64,000 bases of DNA from CAWDVK01 sp963805715 (GCA_963805715.1 CAWDVK010000020.1:186001-250000), one strand, 5' to 3'. Positions 1-11,475 are shown, counted from the first letter of the stretch. Translations and numbers: made by a program. Notes: generated by a model not told the origin, from the sequence alone.

Positions 1-2
1 TC

Positions 3-644
3 GTCGTCCCTCCGGGCCACGCGAATGCCAGCAGCACGGACTCGGCCAAGTTGCTGCTGCAGAACCCTGCCGCCACAGTGGACCAGCACGCTTTTGACAT
101 CGTCGTTGAGCTGGGCGCCGAATTCAACCAGGGCCGCTACATCGACCCCGTCCACCTGGCCCAGGACGAGAACATCCGCAACGGCTACATGCTCTGCGAG
201 ATCGTATTCCAGTACTACTCACCTCTCCTCGACGGCAACTACGTCGCCACGGTCGGCGACCCGCCGAACCCGGCTAGCCCGGTCAACCTGTATATGGCGC
301 CCGCCACCCCGTCCCCGGCGCTGCTCTCCGAGGCCGACCAGATTGCCCAGAACGTCTTGACGGCGTTCAACGCACTGCCTGTCTATGGCGAGGACCCGTC
401 GATGGCCCTCCAGATCGCCGCCATCGGCGGGGTCGCCCACGAAGTCGGCACGCTCCGCATGGCGGGCGACGGGACCGGCGTGGTCGATGCCGACCTGAAG
501 TTCCTCGGCTACCAGAACCTTTACGCCTGTGATAACTCGGTCTTCCCCGTCTCGCCGGCAGCCAACCCGAGCCTCACCCTCGTCGCGCTGGCGCTTCGCC
601 TCGCCAGCCAGCTGACCCAAACCTCAGGCACCCCGCCGTCATAG
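3..644 (+). CDS. GMC-family FAD-dependent oxidoreductase, C-terminal part (5' end outside window)
   Basis: The reading frame is open from the window edge, so only the C-terminal ~213 residues are present. The end carries the hallmark of the GMC C-terminal domain: HEVGTLRM (the HxxGTxRMG motif), then YACDNSVFPVSPAANPSL, matching the conserved segment with the second catalytic His/Asn and the NPxxT motif that contacts FAD. Family members oxidise alcohols or sugars with FAD. The substrate cannot be told from this fragment. A TTG at 51 is in frame but is not a credible start because homology continues upstream of it. The gene is followed after about 30 bases by a small unknown gene that may share its transcript. 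Confidence 0.85.
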   Translation, partial: VVPPGHANASSTDSAKLLLQNPAATVDQHAFDIVVELGAEFNQGRYIDPVHLAQDENIRNGYMLCEIVFQYYSPLLDGNYVATVGDPPNPASPVNLYMAPATPSPALLSEADQIAQNVLTAFNALPVYGEDPSMALQIAAIGGVAHEVGTLRMAGDGTGVVDADLKFLGYQNLYACDNSVFPVSPAANPSLTLVALALRLASQLTQTSGTPPS

Positions 645-675
645 CGATGCCAGGATGCAGAAAGGAAAAACCGAT

Positions 676-1053
676 ATGACACAGACAGCTTTTTATATAA
701 CTAATGTCACTTTCTCTGGCAGCAATGCCGAGGGTTTCACCTCGGGCGGGGCACCGGTCTTCTTTGCCCAGCTTTCAGTCCAGTTCCAGATATTCAATAG
801 CGGCCCCAATCACGTCGCCGGATTAGTCCTCACCACTGATTCCTGGGTAACTTCGCAGGTTGTTCCCGCAGCATTCGAGGGGTTCGGTGACAATTTCGAG
901 TTCTGGGGGGCAACCTTCCCCAGCGATAGTGGCCCGGCCGCGCCCGTGACCTTCGAGTTCGTGATCTTCTGTGATGACTTCGGCGGGGTCGATTCCGTAC
1001 CCAGAATCTGGAACACAAACGCGGGAGCGGTATTTCAGCAAAGCGTGACCTGA
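676..1053 (+). CDS. hypothetical protein, beta-rich, function unknown
   Basis: The predicted protein is 125 aa and starts MTQTAFYITNVTF. I chose the ATG at 676 over the in-frame ATG at 655 because an AAAGGA ribosome-binding site sits at about 661-666, a good distance from 676. The sequence is rich in Phe, Val, Thr and Gly with alternating hydrophobic residues, which suggests a beta-sandwich. It has no signal peptide, membrane segment or Cys pattern. Its first codons are AT-richer than the neighbours. I do not recognise the family. It lies 31 bases after the GMC oxidoreductase, so it may be its partner, but that is inferred from spacing only. Confidence 0.6.
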   Translation: MTQTAFYITNVTFSGSNAEGFTSGGAPVFFAQLSVQFQIFNSGPNHVAGLVLTTDSWVTSQVVPAAFEGFGDNFEFWGATFPSDSGPAAPVTFEFVIFCDDFGGVDSVPRIWNTNAGAVFQQSVT

Positions 1054-1107
1054 CCGCGCCTGCCTGCGTACCGGCCCCGACGATGAGCGCGGCCGGCGGA
1101 GGCATCA

Positions 1108-1121
1108 CCCGCGGCCGCGGG
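1108..1121. terminator. GC palindrome between convergent genes, possible terminator
   Basis: A perfect 14-base palindrome, CCCGCGGCCGCGGG, lies in the short gap between the end of the small unknown gene and the end of glgX on the other strand. No T-tract follows it on either strand, so a terminator role is a guess from position. Confidence 0.25.
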
Positions 1122-1128
1122 GCCTGGC

Positions 1129-3270
1129 CTAGCCCGCCGCGCCGTGCGCGGCGCGCAGCACCAAGATCGAGCGGCCGGTCACGTCAACCGTCGTCCCGCC
1201 TGGCAGCATGGCAGGCCAGCTGCCAATACTGGTGCGGCTCGGCAGCGCCGCTGTATCGATGACGGTGTGCCAGCCGTCTGCGTGATCGACGCTGGGCAGC
1301 ATGAACCGCATGGCGTCGCTGTGCGCGTTGAACAGCAGCAGGAAGTGCTCGTCGCGGACGGGCTCGCCGCGCTTGTCCGGCTCCGTAATGGCGTCACCGT
1401 TCAGGAACACGGCCAGTGACCGCGCATAGCCGACCTGCCAGTCCGCCTCCGTCATTTCCCGGCCGGACGGGGTCAGCCAGATGATGTCCCGCAGCCCGCC
1501 GTCCCCAGCCCCCGACGGCAGCCCGCGGAGGAACCTCCTCCGGCGGAAGACCGGGTGCGCCCGGCGCAGCGCGGACAGCGCGCAGGTAAAGTCAACCAGG
1601 TCCGCGTGCTTGTCAGCGTCCCCCCAGTCGACCCAGGAGAGATCAGTGTCCTGGCAGTAGGCGTTGTTGTTGCCCTGCTGGGTGCGTCCCATCTCGTCAC
1701 CAGCCAGCAGCATCGGAACCCCCTGTGAGCAGAACAGCGTGACCAGGAAATTCCGCACCTGCCGGGCGCGCAGCTCGCCGACCGCCGGATCGGCGGACGG
1801 CCCTTCCGCCCCGCAGTTCCAGGATCGGTTATCGTCGGCGCCATCCCGGTTGCCCTCACCGTTGGCCTCGTTGTGCTTGCGGTTGTAGCTGACGAGGTCG
1901 GCGAGGGTGAACCCGTCGTGACAGGTGACGAAGTTGACCGATGCCACCGGCCGCCTGGCGCTGGTTTCGTAAAGGTCGCTGGAACCAGTCAGCCGCATGG
2001 CGAACTCGGGCAGTGCCGCCGGCTCGCCTCGCCATAGGTCGCGGACGCAGTCGCGGTACTTGACGTTCCATTCCGACCATAGCGGCGGGAAGTTGCCGAC
2101 CTGGTAACCGCCCTCGCCCACGTCCCATGGCTCGGCGATCAGCTTGACCTGCGATACGACCGGGTCTTGCTGAACCAGGTCGAAGAAGGCGGCCAGCCGG
2201 TCCACGTCGTGCAGCTCGCGGGCCAGTGCCGCAGCCAGGTCGAAGCGAAACCCGTCCACGTGCATGTCCAAGATCCAGTATCGCAGCGAGTCCATGATCA
2301 GCTGCAGCGTGTGCGGATAGCGGACATTGAGGCTGTTGCCGCAGCCGGTGTAGTCGAGGTAGACGCGCGGGTCGCCTTCGGCGAGCCGGTAGTACGCAGC
2401 GTTGTCGATGCCGCGGAAGGACAGCGTGGGGCCGAAGGCGCCGGCCTCCGCGGTGTGGTTGTAGCCAACGTCAAGGATCACCTCGATGCCTGCCTTGTGT
2501 AAGGCCTTGACCATCGACTTGAACTCGGCGACCTGGCCATGCGGCTCGGCAGACGACGAGTATGCGTTATGGGGAGCGAGGAACGCGATTGGGTTATAGC
2601 CCCAGTAGTTGGCCCGTCCCCTGGCCGCGAGTTGCCGCTCCGAGACGAACTGGTGCACTGGCATCAGTTCGACGGCGGTCACGCCCAGCCGGCTCAGGCG
2701 GTCGATGATGACCGGGGAAGCCAGGCCCGCATAGGTGCCGCGCTGCTCGGGCGGGATACCGGGATGGCGCATGGTCAGGCCGCGGACATGAGCTTCGTAG
2801 ATCACAGTCTCGTTATACGGAGTCCGCGGCCGGCGGTCATCCGCCCACTCGAAGTATGGATTAATAATGACATTGCGCGGCATGAAAGGGGCGCTGTCCC
2901 GAGTGTTGATCGCATCCGGCGCGCCGGACCGGACGGAGAAAAGGGCCTCATGCCAGCGCACCTGGCCCTCGACAGCCTTGCCGTAAGGGTCGAGCAGCAG
3001 CTTCGAGGCGTTGCACAAGTGTCCGCGGGCCGGCGCGTACGGGCCGTGCACACGATAGCCGTACTGCTGGCCTGGGCCGACCCCTGGCAGGTAACAGTGC
3101 CAGACGTAGCCGTCTAACTCGGTGAGCTCAACGCGTGTCTCACTGCCGTCACCGCGGTCGAACAGGCATAGCTGCACCCGGTCGGCCACCTCAGAGAACA
3201 GAGCGAAATTAGTGCCCGATCCGTCCCAGCTGGCCCCGAGCGGATAAGCATTCCCTGGCCAGACCCGCAT
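1129..3270 (-). CDS. glgX: glycogen debranching enzyme GlgX
   Basis: The protein is 713 aa, the usual length for GlgX/TreX isoamylases (GH13), which hydrolyse alpha-1,6 branches of phosphorylase limit dextrin. The N-terminus (about 1-150) is the CBM48-type early-set domain, starting PLGASWDGSGTNFALFS. The TIM barrel shows the GH13 regions VILDVGYNHTAE, GFRFDLAAAL (nucleophile Asp), LIAEPWDVG (acid/base Glu) and VTCHDGFTL (transition-state Asp). The start at 3270 gives the canonical MRVWPGNAYPLG. It faces the same way as the CBM48 protein and glgP upstream, so the three could share regulation as a glycogen-breakdown arm. Confidence 0.95.
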   Translation of the reverse strand: MRVWPGNAYPLGASWDGSGTNFALFSEVADRVQLCLFDRGDGSETRVELTELDGYVWHCYLPGVGPGQQYGYRVHGPYAPARGHLCNASKLLLDPYGKAVEGQVRWHEALFSVRSGAPDAINTRDSAPFMPRNVIINPYFEWADDRRPRTPYNETVIYEAHVRGLTMRHPGIPPEQRGTYAGLASPVIIDRLSRLGVTAVELMPVHQFVSERQLAARGRANYWGYNPIAFLAPHNAYSSSAEPHGQVAEFKSMVKALHKAGIEVILDVGYNHTAEAGAFGPTLSFRGIDNAAYYRLAEGDPRVYLDYTGCGNSLNVRYPHTLQLIMDSLRYWILDMHVDGFRFDLAAALARELHDVDRLAAFFDLVQQDPVVSQVKLIAEPWDVGEGGYQVGNFPPLWSEWNVKYRDCVRDLWRGEPAALPEFAMRLTGSSDLYETSARRPVASVNFVTCHDGFTLADLVSYNRKHNEANGEGNRDGADDNRSWNCGAEGPSADPAVGELRARQVRNFLVTLFCSQGVPMLLAGDEMGRTQQGNNNAYCQDTDLSWVDWGDADKHADLVDFTCALSALRRAHPVFRRRRFLRGLPSGAGDGGLRDIIWLTPSGREMTEADWQVGYARSLAVFLNGDAITEPDKRGEPVRDEHFLLLFNAHSDAMRFMLPSVDHADGWHTVIDTAALPSRTSIGSWPAMLPGGTTVDVTGRSILVLRAAHGAAG

Positions 3271-3390
3271 CCGCTGACGCTTACCGACGGACGTCAGACC
3301 GGGACGGGGCCTGGCCTAAGGGAACCGAAGAGACCAGTTGCGCATTCCGGCTTGGCATCGTCTCGGATATCGTCTCGCCCCTCGCCCGCC

Positions 3391-3816
3391 CTATTGCGTC
3401 GTCTTCTTGGCTGGTTTCGTCGCCGGCGCTGCGGCCTTCCTGGTCCGCACCGGCACAGCCTTCTTCGCCGCTTCCTTCTTCGCCGGCGCCGTCTTCGCGG
3501 TCGGCGGGGCCGCCTCGGCGAGCGCCGTCAGGTCAGCGACAGAGTCGTCTCCGCCGAAGCTGTTGGGAACGTAGGAATCGGCGGCCCAGTCGTTGTCCCA
3601 CCGCTCGCCGTCGAGCAGGTACCGGAACCGGTAGGTCCGCCCCGCTGGGAGGTCAACCGTCAGGCTGAAGCCCCCCTCGGCGTCGCGGCGCATGACGTCG
3701 GCGTCAGCCGACCAGTCGTTCCACTCCCCGCACACGGCCGCCGTCTGGGCATGCACGCGAGGATCGAGAGTAAATGTGATGGTGGCCTGGCCAGCCGCTC
3801 CTCTGGACTTAATCAC
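3391..3816 (-). CDS. stand-alone CBM48 glycogen-binding protein with Lys/Ala-rich tail
   Basis: The protein is 141 aa. Residues ~8-100 form an early-set/AMPK-type glycogen-binding domain: ITFTLDPRVHAQTAAVCGEWNDWS, then a GRTYRFRYLLDGERW segment with the aromatic residues that contact alpha-glucan. No catalytic domain follows. Instead residues ~105-141 are a low-complexity basic tail of AKK/APA repeats, similar in composition to histone H1-like tails. Similar short isoamylase early-set proteins are known next to glycogen genes and probably scaffold enzymes on glycogen. What the basic tail binds is unknown. It lies between glgX and glgP on the same strand. Confidence 0.8.
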   Translation of the reverse strand: MIKSRGAAGQATITFTLDPRVHAQTAAVCGEWNDWSADADVMRRDAEGGFSLTVDLPAGRTYRFRYLLDGERWDNDWAADSYVPNSFGGDDSVADLTALAEAAPPTAKTAPAKKEAAKKAVPVRTRKAAAPATKPAKKTTQ

Positions 3817-4093
3817 CTTTTGCCTCCGTTATGCGTGGCTTGTGCCGATCGATGGCGCCGACATTCACCTAGTTCGGGCCCTCAAGGGCGGGCGGGCTCG
3901 GCAACCCAGCGTTCTCGGTACAATTCCCGTCATCGAATCGTATCCTGACTGCTCCGGACGCGCCGATATCATCGGCAAATCCCTCGCGGCGCCAAGACGA
4001 TTAGCCACTGGCAGCCCCCCCGGCCGGGCGAACCACGACCGCCCTGGCACGCAGGTCAGCCCCGGAACCCGGCATCGCCAGCGGCATCGACGC

Positions 4094-6617
<2,524 letters not shown>

Positions 6618-6945
6618 GAGCCGAATCTAGCCCAGTCCGGGGAGAATGGTGCAGAACCCGCCGTTCGAATCGTCCCGCCGGGCCGCGCGCGGCGCGGCAG
6701 AAATCCCGGCTCGCCCGGCCGGCTCGTGCGCTGCCCGGGCCGCCCCCCCCGGCAGCCGAAGCCCGCGGCTGGCGGGGCGCAGCACTCTGGCTATACCGTG
6801 AATATAGGAACATAGCAGCCGCGACTCCCGCTCCCGGCCCGCAGAAAGGAGACGACACCTATCCACCAGTTCACTGTGATATCGCCGGTATTGGCCCCGG
6901 CCTGGTTACGGCCGCACGATATGCGACAGGAACGGTGAGGCAGCC
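6618..6945. promoter_or_regulatory. divergent intergenic region between glgP and glgA
   Basis: These 328 bases separate the leftward glycogen-breakdown genes from the rightward synthesis genes, so promoters for both arms must lie here or further upstream. An AT-rich patch, CTATACCGTGAATATAGG, at about 6791-6808 is the best candidate for a -10 region or operator and has partial dyad symmetry (CTATA/TATAG). The glgA GTG start at 6946 is preceded by GGTGAGG. I see no convincing gene in this gap. Confidence 0.4.
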
Positions 6946-8418
6946 GTGTTCGTGGTAATGGTTGCGACGGAATGCGCGCCGGCGGCTCAGGCGGGCGGGC
7001 TGGGAGAGGTCGTCTTCGGGCTGAGCCGGGAGCTGGAGCTGCGCGGCCACGCCGTCGAGATAATCATGCCGAAATATGATTGCATGCGCTACGACCAGAT
7101 CTACGGGCTCTCGATCACCTATCAGGATCTCTGGGTCCCCTGGTACAGCGGGTTCGTACGCTGCACGGTGTGGTTCGGGTTCGTTCACGGCAGGCGATGC
7201 TTCTTCATCGAGCCGCACTCACCGGACCATTTCTTCAACCGGGGCCACCTGTACGGTTCAGCCGACGACGTGACCAGGTTCGCCTTCTTTTCGAAGGCGG
7301 CCCTGGAGTTCATGTGGAAGACCAACAAACGGCCAGACGTGATCCACTGCCACGACTGGCAGACGGCGCTCGTCCCGGTGCTGCTCTACGAGATGTATCA
7401 GCACATTGGCATGGACAATCAGCGCGTTTGCTATACCATCCACAATTTCGGGCATCAGGGCATCTGCGGTGAGTACATCCTGTGGGCGACGGGCCTCTGC
7501 CGCCCGGCGCACTTCTTTGAATACGATCGGCTCCGCGATAACTTCAACCACAGTGCCATCAACCTGATGAAAGGCGGCATCGTCTACTCAAACTTCATCA
7601 CCACCGTGTCACCGCAACATGCCTGGGAGGCAACCTACGCCGATCAGGGGATGGGCCTGGGGCACACGCTCCACATCCACCGCGAAAAATTCGGCGGTGT
7701 CCTTAACGGCATCGACTACAACGTCTGGAACCCAGAGATCGACAGCCTGATCCCGTCGAACTACGGGACAGGCACGATAGAGCGAAAATATGCAAATAAA
7801 GAGGCCCTGCGTGACCGGTTCCTGTTGCGGAAGGACTACAAGCCCATCATCGCGTACGTCGGCCGGATCGACCGTCAGAAAGGCGTCCATCTCATCGAGC
7901 ACGCCATTGAGTACGCCTTGGACCAGGCCGCGCAATTCGTCTTGCTGGGTGCCTGCCCAGACCCGGCCGTCAATGCTCACTTCTGGCAGCTGAAGCGGCA
8001 CCTGAATGCTAACCCTGACTGTCACCTGGAAATTGCCTTCAACGAAGGCCTGGCCCATCTGATCTACGCGGGCGCCGACATGATCGTGGTGCCGAGCCTC
8101 TTCGAGCCATGCGGCCTGAGCCAGATGATGGCCCTCAAGTACGGCACCGTCCCTATCGTACGGGCCGTGGGCGGGCTGGTGGACACGGTTTTCGATCGCG
8201 ATTATTCCGCACGCCACCCTGACGACCGAAATGGCTATGTCTTCCACCAGCTCGACAACCCGGCACTGGAGTCCGCGATGGCACGCGCTATCGGGCTCTG
8301 GTTCTCATACCCAGGCGATTTCCGCCGCCTTATGCTCAACGGGATGCATGAGGATCACTCCTGGGCCCGGCCTGGTCAGGACTACGTGAGCATTTATGAC
8401 CATATACGCTGCAAATAG
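6946..8418 (+). CDS. glgA: glycogen/starch synthase (GT5), cyanobacterial/plant-like subtype
   Basis: The 490-aa protein transfers glucose from a nucleotide-glucose donor to alpha-1,4-glucan. The N-terminal donor-loop motif reads AAQAGGLGEVV, with Gln where the classical KTGGL has Lys. The C-terminal GT-B motif is VPSLFEPCGLSQMMALKYGTVPIVRAVGGLVDTV. Internal segments HNFGHQGICGEYILWATGL and NLMKGGIVYSNFITTVSPQHA resemble, from memory, the cyanobacterial GlgA2/plant SSIII-IV lineage rather than the short actinobacterial GlgA. Codons with A/T in third position are commoner here than in neighbours. It is followed after 11 bases by a GH57 gene, which suggests an operon. Donor specificity cannot be read from the sequence. 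Confidence 0.9.
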   Translation: MFVVMVATECAPAAQAGGLGEVVFGLSRELELRGHAVEIIMPKYDCMRYDQIYGLSITYQDLWVPWYSGFVRCTVWFGFVHGRRCFFIEPHSPDHFFNRGHLYGSADDVTRFAFFSKAALEFMWKTNKRPDVIHCHDWQTALVPVLLYEMYQHIGMDNQRVCYTIHNFGHQGICGEYILWATGLCRPAHFFEYDRLRDNFNHSAINLMKGGIVYSNFITTVSPQHAWEATYADQGMGLGHTLHIHREKFGGVLNGIDYNVWNPEIDSLIPSNYGTGTIERKYANKEALRDRFLLRKDYKPIIAYVGRIDRQKGVHLIEHAIEYALDQAAQFVLLGACPDPAVNAHFWQLKRHLNANPDCHLEIAFNEGLAHLIYAGADMIVVPSLFEPCGLSQMMALKYGTVPIVRAVGGLVDTVFDRDYSARHPDDRNGYVFHQLDNPALESAMARAIGLWFSYPGDFRRLMLNGMHEDHSWARPGQDYVSIYDHIRCK

Positions 8419-8429
8419 GATTCATACAC

Positions 8430-9914
8430 ATGTCAGACAACAGAGCTTGGGCAATGGGCGAGATTCCTGAGTACATCGATGGCCTCCCCAACATCTGCGG
8501 TTCGGAGCAGCGCGTGGAGGAGGCGATGCGGGCCAGGGGCACTGATCCCGTCTTCCTGCCGCCGGGGACAGCCGGGTTCGCCGACGTGCGGAGTGCGTTC
8601 GCTACCGCCTTGCACATGCACCAGCCGCTCATTCCGGCGGGCGGACCTGATCTGCGCACCGCGCCGATCATCAGCAACTTGCAGTGGATGATGGACAACC
8701 CCAGCATCGGCGACAACCACAACGCCCCGGTGTTCCTGGACTGCTATCGAAGGATGGGCGAGTTCATCCCCCGACTGCTGGATGAGGGATTCGCGCCCAG
8801 GGTCATGCTCGAATACTCGGGCACGCTGCTGCATGGCCTGCGCCAGATGGGCGCCCACGACGTGCTCGACGCCCTGGGCCGCATCACAACCGACGCACGC
8901 AACCAGCAGGCGGTGGAGTGGCTGGGCTGTCCGTGGGGGCATGCCGTGGCGCCCTCCACTCCGGTCCAGGACTACCGGCTGCACGTGCGGGCCTGGCAGC
9001 ACCATTTCGCCGCTCTTTTCGGCCTGGCCGCACTGAGCCGGGTCCGCGGCTTCTCCCCTGCGGAGATGGCCCTGCCCAACCACCCTGATGTTGCCTACGA
9101 GTTCGTGAAGACCCTTACCGACTGCGGCTACCAGTGGGTCCTGGTCCAGGAACACACTGTCGAGGAACCCGATGGGAGTGGCCTCCAGCGACCGCACCTG
9201 CCTCGCCGCCTGGTGTGCGCCAGCTCCCAGGGCGATGTCGCCAGCATCACCGCTGTGGTCAAGACCCAGGGCAGTGACACCAAGCTAGTCGCCCAGATGC
9301 AGCCCTATTACGAGGCCAAAGGCCTTTCGCCCTGGGAACTGGGCGGCAGTCACGTGCCGCCGCTGGTCACCCAGATCGCCGACGGGGAAAACGGCGGGGT
9401 GATGATGAACGAGTTTCCGCCCAAGTACTTCGACGTGATCAGGGAGTGCTCAGGTAGCCAGACTCCAGCCATGAACGTCACCGAGTACCTTGAACGGCTG
9501 CACTCGGCCGGCACGGGCCCCGACGATCTGCCCGTGATCCAGCCTCTCTTCCAGTCCAGGATCTGGGGCCACATGGCCCCCGGCGACGGGCCGGACCGGC
9601 TAGCCGCGGTGATCGAGCAGCTGCGAGGTGAGGATGGGCGCTTCAACATGGAGGGCGGCAGCTGGACCAACAACATCTCCTGGGTACACGGCTACGACCG
9701 AGTGCTAGCCCCCATGGACGAAGCCAGCTCGCTGTTCCACGAGCGGGTCCTGGGCAAAGCCGTCCCCGCCGACGATCCCCGCTACCGCAACGCCCTGTTC
9801 CACCTGCTGACCGCCGAGACTAGCTGCTACCGCTACTGGGGCGAGGGCATCTGGACCGACTACGGCGCCGAACTGGCCCGGCGCACCATCGACATCGTGA
9901 CCCACGACCTGTAA
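8430..9914 (+). CDS. GH57 family glycoside hydrolase / glucanotransferase
   Basis: The protein is 494 aa. GH57 region 1 is visible as ALHMHQP, the nucleophile region as GFSPAEMALPN, and the aspartate region as TQIADGENGG, all in the expected order. Family members cleave or rearrange alpha-1,4/1,6 glucans (alpha-amylase, 4-alpha-glucanotransferase, branching enzyme) with a retaining mechanism. The subtype is not clear from sequence alone. About 60 N-terminal residues precede the HMHQP motif. The gene starts 11 bases after glgA and ends 16 bases before a second GH57 gene, so all three are probably co-transcribed and act on the same polymer. Confidence 0.85.
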   Translation: MSDNRAWAMGEIPEYIDGLPNICGSEQRVEEAMRARGTDPVFLPPGTAGFADVRSAFATALHMHQPLIPAGGPDLRTAPIISNLQWMMDNPSIGDNHNAPVFLDCYRRMGEFIPRLLDEGFAPRVMLEYSGTLLHGLRQMGAHDVLDALGRITTDARNQQAVEWLGCPWGHAVAPSTPVQDYRLHVRAWQHHFAALFGLAALSRVRGFSPAEMALPNHPDVAYEFVKTLTDCGYQWVLVQEHTVEEPDGSGLQRPHLPRRLVCASSQGDVASITAVVKTQGSDTKLVAQMQPYYEAKGLSPWELGGSHVPPLVTQIADGENGGVMMNEFPPKYFDVIRECSGSQTPAMNVTEYLERLHSAGTGPDDLPVIQPLFQSRIWGHMAPGDGPDRLAAVIEQLRGEDGRFNMEGGSWTNNISWVHGYDRVLAPMDEASSLFHERVLGKAVPADDPRYRNALFHLLTAETSCYRYWGEGIWTDYGAELARRTIDIVTHDL

Positions 9915-9930
9915 CCGCGAAGGAGTCCCG

Positions 9931-11118
9931 ATGGCCGACGTGGCCTTCGCCCTGGTCCTCAACTTGCATCAGCCCGCTTACAACCTTGAGGATCTCCTTG
10001 AGCGGCGGGAGTGGGAGGCCAGAGAGATCCTCTGGGCCATGGACCGTATCCCCAGATCACTGTGGGCCTATGAGGATGTCGGCCGGGTGCACCTGTCACT
10101 CTCCGGAACCTTGCTCGAGACCTTGGCCAGTCCTCACTTCCAGCGCCGGGTTTACGGCATCATCGACTGCGGGTCGCTCCTGTGGTTCTTGCAGAACACC
10201 AAGATCATCCGCATCCTGGGCACCGGCTACTATCACCCCGTCCTTCCCCTCATCCCGCAAGCCGACTGGGACGACCAGCTCGAGCGCTGGCGGGGGATCG
10301 GCCAGCACCTTTTTGCGCGAACAAGCTTTCCCGGATTCTGGCCTCCGGAGATGGGCCTGTGCATGGACCTCATCCCCACCCTCAATCGCCAGGGCTACCG
10401 CTACGTGTTCGTCGACAGCGAACACGTTGAACCAGTCACTCCCATGGGCTGGGACGAACTCCGCTACCGCCCGCACATCGCGCGATTCGGAGACGAGGAA
10501 ATCATCGTCGTGGTCAGGGACCGGGAGCTCTCCAACGCCCAGGAGGCAGGGATGGAGCCCGGCTGGTTCATTCACGAGGTGACCCAGCGGACCAGGCACT
10601 GCCATTTCCCGCCCCTTGTGACCACCTGCACAGATGGGGAGAACGGCGGCTGGTTCCGCAACACCTCGCCGGAAGCCAATTTCTGGCACTTCTTCTACCA
10701 GGACCTGCTGCAGCGAGTACGGGATAACCGAAGCGGCGGCATCCGTCCCTGCTTCGTCGAGGACTACCTGGACCGTCATGGTCCCTACGGCGAGGTAACC
10801 GTGCGCCCCGGCGCATGGAACACCGGCTGGCACGACGGCTCCGGTTTTACCCAGTGGATCGGATCGCTGGCCCAGCAGAAGGCCCTGACCCGCCTTGATG
10901 AGATCAGCCAGGCCATCCGCGCCGCCCGGCGGAACGCGATCGGCATCTCGGCCCGCGGCCCCGACGTGTACCAGCTCCTTGAGCAAGCACACTGGCGGGT
11001 CCTCCGGGCCGAGACCAGCTGCAACTTCTTCTGGGACGAGGCCTGGCTGCAGCGCTGTCACGACGACATCGACCAGGCCACTGATCTTCTGAACCAGGCA
11101 GGAGCGCATCTGGCCTGA
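9931..11118 (+). CDS. second GH57 family glycoside hydrolase, compact form
   Basis: The protein is 395 aa and starts almost directly with the GH57 motif FALVLNLHQPAYNLED. It also has the nucleophile region FWPPEMGLCMDLIPTL and the CTDGENGGWF segment that also occurs in the upstream GH57 protein, so the two are distant paralogues. An AAGGAG ribosome-binding site lies just upstream of the ATG at 9931. It is the last gene of the glgA-GH57-GH57 set. A role in trimming, branching or priming glucan chains is likely from context. The exact activity is not visible. Confidence 0.85.
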   Translation: MADVAFALVLNLHQPAYNLEDLLERREWEAREILWAMDRIPRSLWAYEDVGRVHLSLSGTLLETLASPHFQRRVYGIIDCGSLLWFLQNTKIIRILGTGYYHPVLPLIPQADWDDQLERWRGIGQHLFARTSFPGFWPPEMGLCMDLIPTLNRQGYRYVFVDSEHVEPVTPMGWDELRYRPHIARFGDEEIIVVVRDRELSNAQEAGMEPGWFIHEVTQRTRHCHFPPLVTTCTDGENGGWFRNTSPEANFWHFFYQDLLQRVRDNRSGGIRPCFVEDYLDRHGPYGEVTVRPGAWNTGWHDGSGFTQWIGSLAQQKALTRLDEISQAIRAARRNAIGISARGPDVYQLLEQAHWRVLRAETSCNFFWDEAWLQRCHDDIDQATDLLNQAGAHLA

Positions 11119-11299
11119 GCTCACCGCCGGCCGGCTCAGGGACTAGCAGGTCCGGCGCAGGCATGGCCTGGATTTACCTGCCGGGCACGAGCCGGATGGC
11201 CAGCGAGCTACGGGTAAGTTAGCCGGGGCCGACAGACGATGTCCGTGATGCCGCATACGCCAAGCCTGCTTGTAGCACGTTATCGGAGAGGGAGGGCTC

Positions 11300-11452
11300 A
11301 TGCTGGTCGCGTTCTCGGTCACGCCACTGGGCGTCGGCGAGGCCGTCGCCGACTACGTCGCTGACGCGGTCCGGGTCGTCCGCGCGAGCGGGCTGCCTAA
11401 TCAGACCGACGCGATGTTCACCACGATCGAGGGTGACTGGGTAGGGTTTTAA
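11300..11452 (+). pseudogene. 5' half of a thiamine-binding (MTH1187/DUF77) gene, cut by the island
   Basis: An ATG at 11300, preceded by GAGAGGGAGGG, opens a frame reading MLVAFSVTPLGVGEA and continuing to MFTTIEGDW, the N-terminal half of the small MTH1187/YkoF-like thiamine-binding family (usually ~95-105 aa). After the Trp codon the sequence switches to island DNA and stops at 11450-11452 (VGF-stop). The missing half (DEVMDVVKRAVDAV to the end) is at 23649-23802. Joining the two halves gives an intact family-length protein of about 98 aa, which shows the gene was whole before insertion. Confidence 0.9.
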
Positions 11453-11459
11453 TTAACTA
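11430..11459. other. attL junction of the island
   Basis: Host sequence up to about 11437 (GATCGAGGGTGAC) meets island sequence. The island arm, 11440-11459, is GGTAGGGTTTTAATTAACTA. The central dinucleotide is inferred as TG at 11438-11439 because the island arms are most nearly symmetric around it. Confidence 0.75.
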
Positions 11460-11475
11460 TTTTTCGGCGAACCTG

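Noticed and set aside
11430..11475. A tRNA gene as integration site
   Set aside because: No tRNA fold or 3' tRNA repeat at either end. The flanks are the two halves of a protein gene.
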